From: an uncultured Prevotellaceae bacterium
Lineage (GTDB): Bacteria > Bacteroidota > Bacteroidia > Bacteroidales > Bacteroidaceae
Length of the DNA: 21,086 nucleotides
Reading direction: 5' to 3'
Assembly (NCBI GenBank): GCA_900543815.1
Contig: UQST01000045.1
Coordinates: forward strand, 1-21,086
Shown here: in pieces, positions 1 through 7,438 of the stretch
Layout: each line of letters begins with the position of its first letter
Position numbering within the stretch: position 1 is the stretch's first letter
The notes under the pieces: generated by a model
Seen by the model: the letters and a program-made list of their open reading frames with translations, nothing else
What the model was told of the DNA's origin: nothing
Database searches by the model: none
Made by a program: the position numbers and the translations under genes

Positions 1-1
1 T

Positions 2-227
2 GACAGATATAAGGTTCTTCCTTTTCAGACTTACAAGGCTGTATGCTTAATCCCCTAGGTTTATCGGGTGAGCCCTATCTTCCCTCACACTCTTGAGAAA
101 GTTCGGGAAGCAGATTATGCACTTTTTCCCACAACGCAAAACAGGGAGATGCTTCGCAGCAACTCCCTGTCATTCTCTAGGTACTAGCCTCTGTCTAAGG
201 CGAAAGATTGTTTTCAGGATATCTGTC
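2..227 (-). ncRNA. Structured ncRNA, probably 6S RNA-like (Bacteroidales-1 class)
   Basis: Minus-strand RNA of about 225 nt starting just downstream of a strong Bacteroidetes promoter. The predicted 5' end (219-227) and the far end (2-10) form a perfect 9-bp helix (GACAGATAT with ATATCTGTC). Further helices nest inside it: 193-198 with 25-30, 186-190 with 36-40, and 177-181 with 54-58. This gives a rod interrupted by internal loops. One arm carries a stable hairpin (141-148 with 163-170, 8 bp, then TGCT/AGCA capped by a GCGA tetraloop in the RNA). A second hairpin can pair 105-110 with 79-84. No reading frame of note runs on this strand. Length, paired termini and rod shape fit 6S RNA, and I recall the Bacteroidales-1 RNA being assigned to that class. 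I cannot run a covariance model, so the family name is an inference. A terminator would lie outside the window. tmRNA, SRP RNA and RNase P signatures were looked for and not seen. Confidence 0.68.
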
Positions 228-228
228 G

Positions 229-260
229 CAAAGATACAACAACCTTTTGCATTTTGCAAA
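229..260 (-). promoter_or_regulatory. Bacteroidetes sigma-ABfr promoter of the ncRNA
   Basis: On the minus strand, TTTG (260-257) is followed after exactly 20 nt by TATCTTTG (236-229), a full match to the TAnnTTTG -7 consensus with a good -33 element. Transcription would start a few bases downstream, near 224-227, which coincides with the 5' arm of the closing helix of the ncRNA. Confidence 0.85.
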
Positions 261-310
261 TTTTAACTGTATGTTTTTTAACACATCTTGCACTTTCTTT
301 CATTCCACCA

Positions 311-1174
311 CTATTCTGCATGCTTTTGGGTGTGATAAGCCACCATTTCCTGTATGGGACCACGCAAGATGCGACCTATTTTCATGCCTTCGGCACGGGC
401 AGCCTCGGCAAGTTCCTCACCGAAGGAAAAGGCTATGCCGCCCACAAAGTTGACTGGCAGTTCGGCATGCCCATAAGCGCGCACATTCCTGCTCAGGAAC
501 TGGCGGAATGCCTCCACGAGCATAGCATGCACCTGGGGGTGCTGCCGGTGCCGGTTGATGAAGGGTACAAGCGATGCCAGGAAGCGGTTGGGCTGCGGCT
601 GACGATAGACGCGGTCGATGATATCGGGCTCGGCAAGGTCGTATTCCCGCTCAAACTCCAGCCTCATCTCCTGGGGGAAGATGCCCTTGAGCAGATTGCC
701 CAGAAGCGTCCTGCCCAGCACTGCCCCACTGCCCTCGTCGCCCAGGATAAAGCCCAAAGGCGGCACATGAGCAGTGATAGACTGTCCGTCGTAGAGGCAG
801 CTGTTGGCCCCTGTACCCAGAATGCAGGCTATACCAGGCCGGTAGCCGCACAGAGCGCGGGCCGCTCCCAGCAGGTCACTCTCCACCTGTATGCTGGCTT
901 GGGGGAATATCTGCTGCAGCACATTGTGCACTGTCTGCGAATAGGGTTGCATGCACCCTGCCCCATAGAAGAATATCTCGGCAGGCTGACAGTCTGCCGG
1001 CAACTGTGGCACAAGCTCCTCCGCAACGACACGAAATATGGCATCCTGGGAGTCACGCACGGGATTGATGCCCAGTGTGTGCACTTCCTGAATGCCATAT
1101 TCACGGCTGGACAGTGTCCAGTCGGTCTTTGTGGAGCCGCAGTCAGCCACCAATATGATATCGGTCTTGCTCAT
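311..1174 (-). CDS. BadF/BadG-type N-acetylglucosamine kinase family protein
   Basis: A 287-residue ASKHA-fold sugar kinase, probably cytosolic, expected to phosphorylate N-acetylglucosamine with ATP. Visible motifs in order: phosphate-1 loop DCGSTKTDW (11-19), GAGC (71-74), a conserved acidic position near D100, phosphate-2 LGTGANS (119-125), GDEGSGA (145-151) and the adenosine motif VGGIAFS (244-250). Length and motif order fit the BadF/NAGK family. It starts 23 nt after the secG stop on the same strand, so it is probably the last gene of the long run. Substrate preference is inferred from Bacteroidales homologues; a related amino-sugar or muropeptide substrate is possible. Confidence 0.85.
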   Translation of the reverse strand: MSKTDIILVADCGSTKTDWTLSSREYGIQEVHTLGINPVRDSQDAIFRVVAEELVPQLPADCQPAEIFFYGAGCMQPYSQTVHNVLQQIFPQASIQVESDLLGAARALCGYRPGIACILGTGANSCLYDGQSITAHVPPLGFILGDEGSGAVLGRTLLGNLLKGIFPQEMRLEFEREYDLAEPDIIDRVYRQPQPNRFLASLVPFINRHRQHPQVHAMLVEAFRQFLSRNVRAYGHAELPVNFVGGIAFSFGEELAEAARAEGMKIGRILRGPIQEMVAYHTQKHAE

Positions 1175-1197
1175 GGCTCCGTCTGAGAATCTACCTC

Positions 1198-1575
1198 TTA
1201 CTGCTTGTCGGTAGTATTGGGTGTTTCAGTTGCAGGAGCCTCTGCGGGAGTCTGGTCAGCAGCTGAGGGCTGTGCAATGCCGGGCATGTTGCCAGGGTTG
1301 GTAGCCTTCTGCTCGGTGGCCTGCTGCATGATTACAGAGTCGGTAGCCTTGGCTGAGGGCAGGAAAGCCACGCTCATCACGCTGAGGACAATCATCACAA
1401 TGGCCAGACCCCAGGTTGCCTTCTCAATGAAATTAGTTGTCTTGGGAGCTCCTGCCATCTGGTTGAAGCTCGAGTAGTCGGCTGCGAGACCGCCGCCCTT
1501 GGACTCCTGGACGAGTACGATGAGGCACATCAGGATGGAGGCCAGCACTACCAGGATTACGATAGATGTGTACAT
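1198..1575 (-). CDS. secG: Preprotein translocase subunit SecG
   Basis: A 125-residue inner-membrane subunit that assists SecYEG-dependent protein export. It has the SecG layout: a first TM helix (about 3-22), the cytosolic signature VQESKGGGLAA (22-32), a conserved SxFNQMAG segment, and a second TM helix (about 54-73). A Pro/Ala/Thr/Gln-rich low-complexity tail (about 76-125) follows, making the protein longer than the minimal SecG but similar to other Bacteroidales versions. It lies 12 nt after the TPR-like gene and 23 nt before the kinase gene, implying co-transcription. The ATG at 1575 begins exactly at the first TM helix. Confidence 0.93.
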   Translation of the reverse strand: MYTSIVILVVLASILMCLIVLVQESKGGGLAADYSSFNQMAGAPKTTNFIEKATWGLAIVMIVLSVMSVAFLPSAKATDSVIMQQATEQKATNPGNMPGIAQPSAADQTPAEAPATETPNTTDKQ

Positions 1576-1587
1576 GTCTTATGTTAT

Positions 1588-2325
1588 TTATTTGTTCTTG
1601 TCGTTCAACACCAGTTTCTCGAGGAAACGTATTTGGTCTGCAAAGTAACGGTTTTTTTTTGGATATTTCAAGGAAAGCTGTCTGATAATTTTGACTGCGC
1701 TCTCATATTTGCCCTGCTTTATGTATATGCTGGCCATTATCTCGGTAAATATCTCCTTCCCTTCGGCCTGCGTTTCCTGTTTTCCTGCCGTTGGCTCGCT
1801 CTTCTGAGCAGGTTCCGCCGGAAGTGATATACGGCCGTCACCCTGCTCGAGGAAGCGCTCCACCACTCCGCCACCATTCATGGGTGTAGAGTCGGTGTGC
1901 TCCTCGTCCTGCTCGTTTTGCAGCATGTAGGAGATGTAGTCCTTGGTGGCATCCACGGGGAGACCTGGTGTAGGCTCCTGCGCGGGGGGCAGACTGCCCA
2001 GGAAGTTGTCTATCAGTTGGTCGGTGCTCTGCCTGTGGCTCTCGCCCGGCATACCGCCGGCATAGCGCTTGCGCTCCTCCTTGACCTTGTAGTGAGGCTC
2101 CTCGGTGAGATGAAAGATGGAGGCGCGACTGGGCACCATCACCGCATTGCGGCGAAGTTCTTGGTCATAAAGGGGCGAATGCTGCTTGTGCAATGCCTGC
2201 AGGAGCAGGATGCGCGCTGCATGGAAGTAGGGATAATCCCCTATCTGCTCCCTCAGCTGCTCCACAGCATGCTGGTCCATACTGTCGGGGCGGCGTATAA
2301 AGTCTATCAATGGTCTCTGAGGCAT
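1588..2325 (-). CDS. TPR-like hypothetical protein between lptE and secG
   Basis: A 245-residue soluble protein with no signal peptide. Residues 15-75 form a charged helical domain. Residues 100-185 are low-complexity (Pro/Glu/Gln) with three short hydrophobic motifs: LIDNFLGS near 104, DYISYML near 129 and VVERFLEQ near 154. Residues 190-240 form a TPR-like helix pair ending in YPKKNRYFADQIRFLEKL. The family is common in Bacteroidales next to secG and lptE, but I know of no proven function; a scaffold role at the envelope is only a guess. Start: ATG preceded by GAACG, 105 nt after lptE. It is 12 nt ahead of secG. Confidence 0.75.
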   Translation of the reverse strand: MPQRPLIDFIRRPDSMDQHAVEQLREQIGDYPYFHAARILLLQALHKQHSPLYDQELRRNAVMVPSRASIFHLTEEPHYKVKEERKRYAGGMPGESHRQSTDQLIDNFLGSLPPAQEPTPGLPVDATKDYISYMLQNEQDEEHTDSTPMNGGGVVERFLEQGDGRISLPAEPAQKSEPTAGKQETQAEGKEIFTEIMASIYIKQGKYESAVKIIRQLSLKYPKKNRYFADQIRFLEKLVLNDKNK

Positions 2326-2430
2326 CGTTCTGTGAATGCTTGTTCCCTCATCGCTTAGGCTACATGCGCCGTCGGCTGCGGGGAGAAGGTTTATACTACA
2401 TTATATATATAGCCGTGGGGCGGAAGGCAA

Positions 2431-2967
2431 TTACCAGTTGGCCACAGTGGCATTGAATATCTGGTCGGTGATGTCTTTCACCATCTGGGTCACCAGTTCC
2501 TCCTGCACCGAAGTCAGCTGCTGCGAGGAGTCGTACTCGGTGGTGGCAGTGAACTGGCGCTCAAAGTCCTCGGTATGATTCTTGTTGTTGACAAAGCGCA
2601 CGTTGACGGTCATCTTGAGTTGCACCTGACTGCTGTATCCGCTACTGCTTATACCCTTGTTGAACTGGTCGAATCCTGTAATCTCTCCAGAGAGCTGCAA
2701 GTCGCCGTTCTTCTTCACCTGCCGCAACTTGGTCTGCGATGCGAAGATGTCAGTGAGCTTGTTCTGGAAGATAGACTGCATGGGTGCCCACACATAGGCA
2801 CTCCTTATGGGGAAGTTGTCTATCTGTATGTTCTTGGTCTTGGTGTAGTCTATGCTTGCTCCGTTGAACTTATAGGAGACCTTGCACGCGCATAGTACCA
2901 TACATACCAAGAGACATGTTGTGCCCAAAGCAGTGCGCCAAGCACTCAGTTTATTCCTCAATGCCAT
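2431..2967 (-). CDS. lptE: LptE-like LPS-assembly lipoprotein
   Basis: A 178-residue lipoprotein expected to plug the outer-membrane LptD barrel during lipopolysaccharide insertion. A hydrophobic signal segment (about 12-27) ends in a lipobox, LCA before C28. The mature part begins CKVSYKFNGASIDY and continues with the short beta-alpha-beta domain typical of LptE, with KNIQIDNFPIRS and LTSVQEELVTQMVKDITDQIFN near the C-terminus. The start ATG overlaps the 3' end of the sigma-54 activator gene by 17 nt, indicating translational coupling. Length matches Bacteroidetes LptE. The family is divergent, so I rely on lipobox, size, C-terminal helix and neighbours together. Confidence 0.82.
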   Translation of the reverse strand: MALRNKLSAWRTALGTTCLLVCMVLCACKVSYKFNGASIDYTKTKNIQIDNFPIRSAYVWAPMQSIFQNKLTDIFASQTKLRQVKKNGDLQLSGEITGFDQFNKGISSSGYSSQVQLKMTVNVRFVNNKNHTEDFERQFTATTEYDSSQQLTSVQEELVTQMVKDITDQIFNATVANW

Positions 2968-4195
2968 AAGCTTTTATCTTTCTGTACAAGGTGCGCTCGC
3001 TGATTCCGAGTTCATCGGCAGCGGCCTTGCGCCTGTAATGGTTGCGCTGGAGAGCCTTCAGTATGTTGCGTTTCTCCATGTTGTTAATGTTGAGCGTCTC
3101 GTCATCGAGCACTTCCTCGGGAGTCTGTATGTCAACATCCATCCCCCCCACATGACGATAGCCAAGCGGCGATGATGTGTCCATCACCGTGGGCTGCCCC
3201 ATTGTACCGGGCTGCGAAGGCACCGGTAGTCGTGCCTGCAAGGGATGCGACATGGCATTGACTCTCTGCTTCAGTTCATTCACCTCCTGCGTGAGCACCT
3301 GTACCGCATTGGCCAGGAAGCGGATTTCCTGCTCATAACCATGGGCATCGGACTGTGTCAAACCGCCCATTGACACGATAGAGGTCTCTTCATCGGAATT
3401 GGGTACGATGCCATGCTTGGCAAGCATCGCAGGGGTGATGAGCCTCTCCTGCGACAGGATGCTCAACTGTTCGGTGATGTTGCGAAGCTGGCGCACGTTG
3501 CCCGGCCACTTGTAGCTCAGCATCACCTGCTCAGCTTCAGGCGTGAGACGGATGGGCTCGGGGATGTTGTACTTCTCGGCGGTGTCGATGGCGAACTTCT
3601 TGAAGAGCAGCACCACATCGGTCTTGCGGTCCCTCAGAGGCGGCATCTGAATGTTGATGGTACACAGTCGGTAATACAAGTCTTCACGGAAGTGTCCCTC
3701 GCGGATGGCGTGAGGGATATTGACATTGGTGGCTGCCACGATGCGGGCATTGGTCTTGCGGGGCGAATTGCTGCCCACGCGGATGTATTCGCCCGTCTCC
3801 AGCACACGCAGCAGACGAGCCTGGGTGCTCATGGGCAACTCACCCACCTCGTCGAGGAAGAGCGTTCCGCCGTCTGCCGCACCGAAGTAGCCCTCGTGTT
3901 CTCCTATGGCGCTGGTGAAAGCGCCCTTCTCATGTCCGAAGAGTTCACTGTCGATGGTGCCCTCGGGGATAGAGCCGCAGTTGATGGCGATGTACTTCTT
4001 GCCCCTGCGCTGACTGTTGTCATGGATGATGCGCGGTATGACTTCCTTACCCACACCGCTTTCTCCCTGGATGAGTACAGAGAGGTCGGTGGGAGCCACC
4101 TGCACGGCAGTTCGCAAAGCCTCATCCAATGCTTCGTCCCGGCCAACTATTCCATATCTGTTCTTAAGACTCTGCAATTCCATTGACTGGCTCAT
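2951..4195 (-). CDS. Sigma-54 dependent transcriptional activator, no receiver domain
   Basis: A 414-residue bacterial enhancer-binding protein that remodels sigma-54 RNA polymerase using ATP. The AAA+ domain begins almost at once (about 14), so there is no N-terminal sensory or receiver domain. Motifs: Walker A GESGVGK (44-50), GAFTSA (91-96; the usual form is GAFTGA), Walker B GTLFLDEVGEL (110-120), arginine-finger region FREDLYYRL (169-177), sensor II GNVRQL (232-237). A linker (about 270-365), partly coiled-coil near 285-315, leads to a Fis-type helix-turn-helix (373-412). It overlaps the upstream membrane-protein gene by 4 nt (ATGA) and lptE by 17 nt, so it is embedded in the envelope operon. 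Without a sensor, activity is probably set by expression or a partner protein. Targets cannot be read from the sequence. Confidence 0.93.
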   Translation of the reverse strand: MSQSMELQSLKNRYGIVGRDEALDEALRTAVQVAPTDLSVLIQGESGVGKEVIPRIIHDNSQRRGKKYIAINCGSIPEGTIDSELFGHEKGAFTSAIGEHEGYFGAADGGTLFLDEVGELPMSTQARLLRVLETGEYIRVGSNSPRKTNARIVAATNVNIPHAIREGHFREDLYYRLCTINIQMPPLRDRKTDVVLLFKKFAIDTAEKYNIPEPIRLTPEAEQVMLSYKWPGNVRQLRNITEQLSILSQERLITPAMLAKHGIVPNSDEETSIVSMGGLTQSDAHGYEQEIRFLANAVQVLTQEVNELKQRVNAMSHPLQARLPVPSQPGTMGQPTVMDTSSPLGYRHVGGMDVDIQTPEEVLDDETLNINNMEKRNILKALQRNHYRRKAAADELGISERTLYRKIKAYGIEE

Positions 4196-5232
4196 GATAC
4201 ACTGACGTTAGACTGTTGAGAAGGCACGGCGTGCGGGTTGCATACCTTGAGCAAGCACATGCCTATGGTTATCCAGAAAATCTCCCTCACCCTGACAATA
4301 AGACTGGTGAGCACGCCGTAACTGCCATTGAGAAGGCTGAAATCGGCAAAGACAGCCATACCTGCCTCTCTTACTCCTACCTGCATGGGTATGAAGAAGA
4401 TGATGTTGGCGAGCAGGCTGGTGAACCCCTGCATGGCGATGCAGTCAACGAGAGCCACCTCGTCGGTAAAGACAAAGAGGATGAACTGCAACTCCAGGCA
4501 GCCAAGCAATCTGGCCAGAACCTCCAGCGAGAGAGCGGCTATGAAGGTGCGCGGATTCTGTCGGTGCAATGCGGTAATCTGCTCGTCTATGGTGCGGAGT
4601 GTCTCGCGGTTCTCTTGCAGCCATCCTGCAAACCGCTTGCCCACCACAGGCAGGTGGGTAAGCCATGCCACACTCTTCTCTGCCATACCCTTGCGATAGG
4701 CTCTGATAAAGACAAAGAGGCCCGCTGCCACGAACAGCGTACTGAACAGCAGCAGACTGGCCGACAGCCAGGTAAGGCGGGAGAAGTAGGCAAGCACAAA
4801 CAGCACAATGCAGAATGCCCAAAAGCAGAAGTGGCTGAAGATGTGCATCATGGAGTTGAGAAGCACACAGCTGACCGCCCGCTCGGTACCGAGAAACGGG
4901 CGCAGTTCCATGATGCGATAAGGTTCTCCACCCAGCACACCAGCGGGCGTCACATAGTTGAGTGCATAGCCCGTCACCGTGTATTTCATTATCCTCCAGA
5001 AGCCAACGCTACGCTCCTGCTGTTCCTGTTCGCCCGAGCGTATGATAAGGCTCCATGCCCAGGCATTCATAAGATAGATGACAAGCCACAGGAGCAGGCA
5101 AGCGGGCAACCAGATACCAGCTCTGCGTGCCGCCGTGGCAGCCTCTGCCCACGTGACATCCAGGTTGCGCACCATCAGCCATACAGCTGCGATGCCCAAC
5201 GCAAAGAACAAATTCCTATATAATGGTCTCAA
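4192..5232 (-). CDS. Flippase-like / LPG-synthase TM-domain membrane protein
   Basis: A 346-residue integral membrane protein of the lysylphosphatidylglycerol-synthase TM (UPF0104, PF03706-like) family. About seven to eight hydrophobic helices are visible, e.g. 8-21, 41-62, 84-96, 119-149, 155-177, 232-256, 266-283, 303-329. Family motifs are TPAGVLGGEPYRI (95-107) and FFIPMQVGVREAG (279-291). Members without a catalytic domain are thought to move lipids or lipid-linked glycans; the substrate here is unknown. The start is TTG at 5232, supported by a perfect AGGAGG at 5243-5238 with 5-nt spacing. The gene overlaps the sigma-54 activator by 4 nt and follows the PdxA-like gene after 22 nt. Confidence 0.85.
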   Translation of the reverse strand: MRPLYRNLFFALGIAAVWLMVRNLDVTWAEAATAARRAGIWLPACLLLWLVIYLMNAWAWSLIIRSGEQEQQERSVGFWRIMKYTVTGYALNYVTPAGVLGGEPYRIMELRPFLGTERAVSCVLLNSMMHIFSHFCFWAFCIVLFVLAYFSRLTWLSASLLLFSTLFVAAGLFVFIRAYRKGMAEKSVAWLTHLPVVGKRFAGWLQENRETLRTIDEQITALHRQNPRTFIAALSLEVLARLLGCLELQFILFVFTDEVALVDCIAMQGFTSLLANIIFFIPMQVGVREAGMAVFADFSLLNGSYGVLTSLIVRVREIFWITIGMCLLKVCNPHAVPSQQSNVSVS

Positions 5233-5237
5233 TCGTT

Positions 5238-5243
5238 CCTCCT
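5238..5243 (-). promoter_or_regulatory. Strong Shine-Dalgarno fixing a TTG start
   Basis: AGGAGG on the minus strand, five bases before TTG at 5232-5230. Most genes in this window lack a recognisable Shine-Dalgarno, as is usual in Bacteroidetes, so a perfect one paired with a weak start codon is notable. It supports the TTG over any internal ATG. Confidence 0.7.
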
Positions 5244-5254
5244 ATGTATGTTCT

Positions 5255-6175
5255 TCATTCTATGTTTCCACCTCGTCGCTCGTCCCTTCTTTCGAAGAAG
5301 AGTTTGGGAAGAGGCGATATGTGCCCCTCGTCGTAACGCTCTCTGCTGCGCAACACATCCACTGCCGAATAGAGAGCATGGTTGAAGCTCAGGGTATTGA
5401 AGCTGGTTGCGTCTTCACCCATAGGCTGGGTGTTGTAGGCAGGATACAGGGTGATGCGCCCCTCAGGGTCCTCTGTCAGGCACACTCCCCAGGCATGGGC
5501 GGCATCACGGAAGCAGCGGCGTGCCGAAGCATGGTCGAATGCGAGCACCACGTCATAGTGCTTCTGCTGGTCTTCCTCAAAGAATGTCTCGGTGAGGAAA
5601 GGACCATAGAGAAAGGCACGAAGTTCCTCGGCTTTAGCCTCCCACTCCTCTTTCTGACGGTCGGTATCAGCCACCACCGCCATACGCGGTCTGCTGAAGT
5701 CGAGATCGCGCTCCAGCAGCCTCACCGTTCTCTCCATCTCCTCGTTGATATGCTCCCTGCCCACCAGTATCATGCAGTCGGATGCAGAGAGATAGACCAC
5801 CGCTCTGGCGTCGGTCGTGCAGATGTCCATGTCGGCATCGCCAACAAACACCAGCGCATCTATCACGCCGCTCTGCAAGTCATTCTGCCATGCCGGCAAG
5901 GCTGGCACAGCGCTCTCCTCCCCTTCAGGCACAGCAGTTTGGGTGGCATCTACCACGCATACGCATTCTGCCTTGGCATGTTCCGCACCGGGAATGACGG
6001 AAAAACGCACATCCGACTCGCGTCCTTCTCTCAACCTCTCTACCCGCTCCTTGCTGGCATACAGCACGGGGACAAACAGATCGGTCATCTGTGGTTCCTC
6101 CAACGAAGCAATGGCCATCAGGCATGCTGAGTCGTCCTCGGCTGCCGGCACAATGCCTATCTTGTATTTGTTCAT
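5255..6175 (-). CDS. Degenerate PdxA-like protein (4-hydroxythreonine-phosphate dehydrogenase fold)
   Basis: A 306-residue protein with the outline of PdxA but without most of its active site. Retained: beta-strand PVLYAS (36-41), PRMAVVAD (163-170, PdxA PRIAVLG), GPFLTETFFE (191-200, PdxA GPFPADxFF), YDVVLAFDH (207-215, PdxA YDAVLAMYHD), and the C-terminal SFNHALYSAVDVLRSRERY followed by PLPKLFFERRD, matching PdxA SFRQAIYxAIDIFRNR. Lost: the N-terminal GD/GIG signature, the GHTE metal histidine, the NPHAGE loop, and TSPDHGTA, here NTQPMGEDA. Only one of the three expected metal-binding histidines (H215) seems to remain. It is an intact frame, not a pseudogene, so it is probably a non-enzymatic or repurposed paralogue. 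It sits between the DUF4837 gene and the flippase-like gene. The fold assignment is by eye. Confidence 0.68.
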   Translation of the reverse strand: MNKYKIGIVPAAEDDSACLMAIASLEEPQMTDLFVPVLYASKERVERLREGRESDVRFSVIPGAEHAKAECVCVVDATQTAVPEGEESAVPALPAWQNDLQSGVIDALVFVGDADMDICTTDARAVVYLSASDCMILVGREHINEEMERTVRLLERDLDFSRPRMAVVADTDRQKEEWEAKAEELRAFLYGPFLTETFFEEDQQKHYDVVLAFDHASARRCFRDAAHAWGVCLTEDPEGRITLYPAYNTQPMGEDATSFNTLSFNHALYSAVDVLRSRERYDEGHISPLPKLFFERRDERRGGNIE

Positions 6176-6252
6176 CGTTCTTTCTTTTATGTTTTATGCC
6201 GACTCTGCACCCTATCCATCAGTTTACACCAGTCTGCTCTGTTATCTTCTAT

Positions 6253-7356
6253 TCACTTTGAAGCCTTCTGTTCCGCCTTTCCCTCGACTGCAGCGGAATC
6301 GGCCTTATCTTCTTCCACCCCCGTGTCAATGAAGGAATACTGCTCCTCAGGCAGCTGCAGTGTATAAAGCGAACCTTCCAATCGGCGCATCAGACCGCGC
6401 TTCATCTTCTCGGGTGCATAGACAAACCCTTCCACCACAACCACTCTGTTGGTCTCGGTATCTACACGGCTATGGCTCACAAACGGACCGCCCATGCTGT
6501 CCCACAGGTTTTCCAGCTTGTTTTCTTTCACTACCCACAGCCCTCGCATCTCCATGGCATACTTGCCGTGCACGTTTATCGCCTTGATGTCAGTATGCAC
6601 CGTGTCTGTCTGCATGAACATGCCCGGATGTTCGCCTGGCATATTCTCCTTCATCACAGAGTCGCGCTTGGCCATGACATACTGCCTGTTGAAGGTCTCG
6701 GGACCCTCATAGGGATAGCTGTACATGCAGATGCTCACCATGCCTTGTGCCGTATTGTTGCTTGCCCAGAAGAACTGCTTGCCTTTCTTGTACGCTTTGA
6801 TTTCCTTGGGAGCATACAGTTTGCAGGCAAACTCACCCCATGCCAGGTCGTAGATGACCTTGGAATAATGCACCTGCAACTCCTTTATCAGGCGGTTCAT
6901 CTCGGTATGCGTAAGGAAATCCACCACCTCCTGACGGTGCTCTTCACAGAATTCCTTCAGACTCTCGGCATTGGGAGTGTTGAAGGTGAGCACAATCTGG
7001 TCGATGGCATATTTGTCTCTGATGAAGCGCATACGGGTCTGGGTAAACTGCTGCTCGTCCATGTTGACCTGTATGATATTGCGGAAGATCTTCATTCCAT
7101 CGCTCAGATGCTTAGGCTCCACCTGCGAGATGCGGAACGAGCGCTCCGATTGAGGGAGACCTGGCACATCGGTGTCAAGAACGTCAAAGAGTGCTCTTCC
7201 TGCAGGTGCATTCCACATCTGGTCATCCATGACCACCAGCACCTCATAGGGCCGTCCGCTGGCCTTGGGCAGAAGAGCTTCCTTGGTGCATCCTGCCAGC
7301 AGCACAACTGCAGCGAGCAAACACATCGCTCCAAGCCACTGAATATTCTTTCTCAT
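6253..7356 (-). CDS. DUF4837 family lipoprotein
   Basis: A 367-residue predicted lipoprotein. The signal peptide ends in lipobox LLAGC with C23, directing it to the periplasmic side of a membrane. The mature region starts ASGRPYEVLVVMDDQMW and contains QVEPKHLSDGMKIFRNII, a long alpha/beta domain and a late segment with GLWVVKENKLENLWDSMGG, matching my memory of DUF4837 in Bacteroidales. The final ~25 residues are charged and low-complexity. Function is unknown. An AAAGGAGA ribosome-binding site lies about 9 nt before the ATG. The gap to rlmN upstream is 82 nt and contains an AT-rich near-palindrome (7388-7402). The gap to the PdxA-like gene downstream is 77 nt. Confidence 0.8.
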   Translation of the reverse strand: MRKNIQWLGAMCLLAAVVLLAGCTKEALLPKASGRPYEVLVVMDDQMWNAPAGRALFDVLDTDVPGLPQSERSFRISQVEPKHLSDGMKIFRNIIQVNMDEQQFTQTRMRFIRDKYAIDQIVLTFNTPNAESLKEFCEEHRQEVVDFLTHTEMNRLIKELQVHYSKVIYDLAWGEFACKLYAPKEIKAYKKGKQFFWASNNTAQGMVSICMYSYPYEGPETFNRQYVMAKRDSVMKENMPGEHPGMFMQTDTVHTDIKAINVHGKYAMEMRGLWVVKENKLENLWDSMGGPFVSHSRVDTETNRVVVVEGFVYAPEKMKRGLMRRLEGSLYTLQLPEEQYSFIDTGVEEDKADSAAVEGKAEQKASK

Positions 7357-7438
7357 CTCTGTATCTCCTTTCTTGTCGATTCTTTACTATAATATATAAT
7401 GTGTACCGGCAGCTTCACACCTACTCGTCACATGCGTC

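Noticed and set aside
1..227. tmRNA, SRP RNA or RNase P RNA
   Set aside because: No CCA end or tag-peptide frame, no SRP-loop sequence GGAAG...AGCA in the right setting, and no GAGGAAAGTCC-type RNase P core were visible; the terminal pairing fits 6S RNA better.
254..1186. A 310-codon plus-strand frame opposite the kinase gene
   Set aside because: It is antisense to a kinase with all ASKHA motifs and has no recognisable domain.
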